From an uncultured Romboutsia sp. (GTDB lineage: Bacteria; Bacillota; Clostridia; Peptostreptococcales; Peptostreptococcaceae): a DNA stretch of 64,000 nt. The stretch lies in the NCBI GenBank assembly GCA_937880075.1, contig CALFLM010000059.1, positions 1 to 64,000 on the forward strand, read 5' to 3'. The notes beneath the pieces were generated by a model. The model did no database searches, was not told the origin of the DNA, and saw nothing but the letters and a program-made list of their open reading frames with translations. This document shows, one piece after another, positions 62,895-64,000 of this stretch. Every line of letters starts with the position of its first letter. Position 1 is the first letter of the stretch. Position numbers and translations under genes: made by a program.

Positions 62895-63839
62895 ATGAAA
62901 ACTTTATCATGTGCAGATTCAGGGAGTAAATATTGTCCATGTCATCTTGCATATTCAAAAGATTGTATAAGATGTAATATGCTAAATAAAAATGAGAAAT
63001 GTGATTGTATATGGCAAGGAGTATGTATTTATAATGAGGTTAATCATAATAAAAACTTTCCTGTAGTAGAGAGACATGAATATTTATGTGATATAGAAAC
63101 TATGTCATTGATTGAAGAAAATACTTATTTGATAAAAATAAAAATACCAAAAGAACTATCTAAAGATTTACGTAGTCCAGGAGCATATGTTTTACTTAGG
63201 AGAAAAGATAAAGAAAGTAATGTATTTAGTGCTCCTATTTCAGTAATGGACGTTGACTTAGATAAAAATACCTTAGAGGTAATTGTAAAACCTGTAGGGA
63301 TAAAAACTAAAGGTATAATAAACTTTAATCAAGTTTATATTAAAGGACCTTATTTTAATGGGTTATTTGGAATAAAAGATATAAAAAGCATATCAAAATC
63401 AAATTGTTTAATCATATTAAATGGCTTATCACAAGTTAATTCAATAAATGTAATACAACGATTAATAGAAAATAACAATAAAGTTGATGTATTTGTAAAT
63501 CATAATGGAGTAATTTTAGATAATGTTATTCAAAAAATATCTAATTTAGGTGCAAGTATATACCACATAGATATAGAAGAAGATAAAGAGTTTATAACTG
63601 ATTATATAAAATCTAATTATATAAAATTAGTGTATAGTGGTGCAAGTAATCATTTTAATAAATTAGTGATGGAAATAGTTGATTCTATAGATGAAAATAT
63701 AAAGCTAGCAGTATCTAATAATAATTTAATTTGTTGCGGAGAAGGAATATGTGGTGCTTGTAGTATAGATTTAAATGGATTAAAGGTTAAAGCATGTAAA
63801 ACACAAGTTAATAGTAGAGAATATTTAAAAAGTATTTAA
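62895..63839 (+). CDS. PyrK-like FAD/[2Fe-2S] oxidoreductase subunit with Cys-rich N-terminus
   Basis: A 314-residue electron-transfer protein. The first 45 residues contain eight or more cysteines (CADSGSKYCPCH, CIRC, KCDC). A ferredoxin-reductase-like FAD/NAD module follows (about 55-260: GAYVLLRRKD, FSAPISVMDVD). The C-terminus has CCGEGICGACSIDL and a later ACKTQ, matching the [2Fe-2S] cysteine pattern of dihydroorotate dehydrogenase PyrK. No pyrD is nearby. The next gene is another flavoprotein, so the pair may form an electron-transfer complex; the substrate is unknown. ATG 62895 follows AAGGAAGTGAG. Confidence 0.8.
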   Translation: MKTLSCADSGSKYCPCHLAYSKDCIRCNMLNKNEKCDCIWQGVCIYNEVNHNKNFPVVERHEYLCDIETMSLIEENTYLIKIKIPKELSKDLRSPGAYVLLRRKDKESNVFSAPISVMDVDLDKNTLEVIVKPVGIKTKGIINFNQVYIKGPYFNGLFGIKDIKSISKSNCLIILNGLSQVNSINVIQRLIENNNKVDVFVNHNGVILDNVIQKISNLGASIYHIDIEEDKEFITDYIKSNYIKLVYSGASNHFNKLVMEIVDSIDENIKLAVSNNNLICCGEGICGACSIDLNGLKVKACKTQVNSREYLKSI

Positions 63840-63861
63840 TTAAGTTTTAGGAGGAAGTGTT

Positions 63862-64000
63862 ATGGCAAAAATAATTGTTGTTGGAGGCGGATGGGCAGGA
63901 TGTGCAGCCGCAATAGCTGCTAAAAAAGCAGGTGCAGAGGTTTTAATATTAGAAAAAACAGACTTACTTCTAGGGCTTGGCAACGTTGGTGGAATAATGA
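63862..64000 (+). CDS. FAD-dependent oxidoreductase, N-terminal fragment (cut by window end)
   Basis: ATG 63862 after GGAGGAAG opens AKIIVVGGGWAGCAAAIAA, a dinucleotide-binding GxGxxG Rossmann start, followed by VLILEKTDLLLGLGNVGGIM, as in FAD-containing fumarate-reductase/GidA-like flavoproteins. Only 46 residues are inside the window. It is cotranscribed with the PyrK-like gene 22 bases upstream. Confidence 0.8.
   Translation, partial: MAKIIVVGGGWAGCAAAIAAKKAGAEVLILEKTDLLLGLGNVGGIM

Noticed and set aside
1..64000. CRISPR arrays, tRNA, rRNA or insertion sequences
   Set aside because: No regularly spaced repeats, tRNA T-loop-like motifs, rRNA segments or transposase motifs were seen in reading the window.

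Overview
The window is a gene-dense, very AT-rich stretch (A/T-ending codons and ATA isoleucine throughout) of a spore-forming low-GC Gram-positive chromosome. Gene content and order resemble the Clostridioides difficile chromosome from the sigK region to the scpAB region. The best guess is a member of the Peptostreptococcaceae (Clostridioides, Paeniclostridium, Paraclostridium or Romboutsia relatives). Supporting evidence: sigma-K without a pro-sequence directly after a SpoVD-like PBP, an efp-flanking acidic zinc-ribbon protein, iscR-iscS-iscU-mnmA-alaS-ireB-ruvX in line, and sporulation genes such as ytfJ and a DacF-like carboxypeptidase. Almost everything is on the + strand. There are no rRNA or tRNA genes, CRISPR arrays or insertion sequences.

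Layout. 1-2.9 kb: mltG (cut by the left edge), trmR, a U32 (TrhP-like) protein and udk, for wall synthesis and wobble-uridine tRNA hydroxylation/methoxylation. 2.9-5.4 kb: a class B PBP and sigK. 5.6-10.4 kb: two tandem membrane PAS sensor kinases with no response regulator; the first has lost the phospho-acceptor histidine but keeps the ATPase, and the second keeps the histidine but has lost the ATPase motifs. 10.5-14.4 kb: aroE, four pilin/pseudopilin-like genes, aroK and aroQ. 14.5-15.6 kb: efp and an acidic zinc-ribbon protein. 15.8-28 kb: the housekeeping block rnc, radical SAM, smc, ftsY, ylxM, ffh, rpsP, khpA, rimM, trmD, rplS, rbgA. 28-35.5 kb: brnQ (with a CodY-like box), rnhB, a reverse-strand capA-like gene, yraN, comM, dprA. 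35.5-40.9 kb: topA, codY, rarA and a GNAT.

41-48 kb: a ROK-kinase remnant, then iscR with repeated operator-like sites, iscS, iscU, mnmA and a T-box-controlled alaS. 48-53 kb: ireB, an unassigned signal-peptide/multi-TM protein, ruvX, a DUF1292 protein, an LCP ligase and fur with a promoter-overlapping palindrome. 53-58.5 kb: a reverse-strand YdjM-like membrane protein, RNase J, ylbF, DUF503, a DacF-like carboxypeptidase and a GNAT. 58.5-61.6 kb: a site-2 protease, scpA, scpB, a DUF2953 protein and ytfJ. 61.6-64 kb: a reverse-strand YwaF-like protein and the start of a flavoprotein pair (the last gene is cut).

Functional threads: Fe-S assembly feeds tRNA thiolation (IscS to MnmA). SMC and ScpA/ScpB form the condensin. 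Ffh, FtsY and YlxM form the signal recognition pathway. CodY, IscR and Fur are local regulators with candidate sites in the window. The most unusual items are the complementary half-kinase pair, the pilin gene whose leader is out of frame with its mature part, two candidate small RNAs, and the cysteine-less U32 protein.
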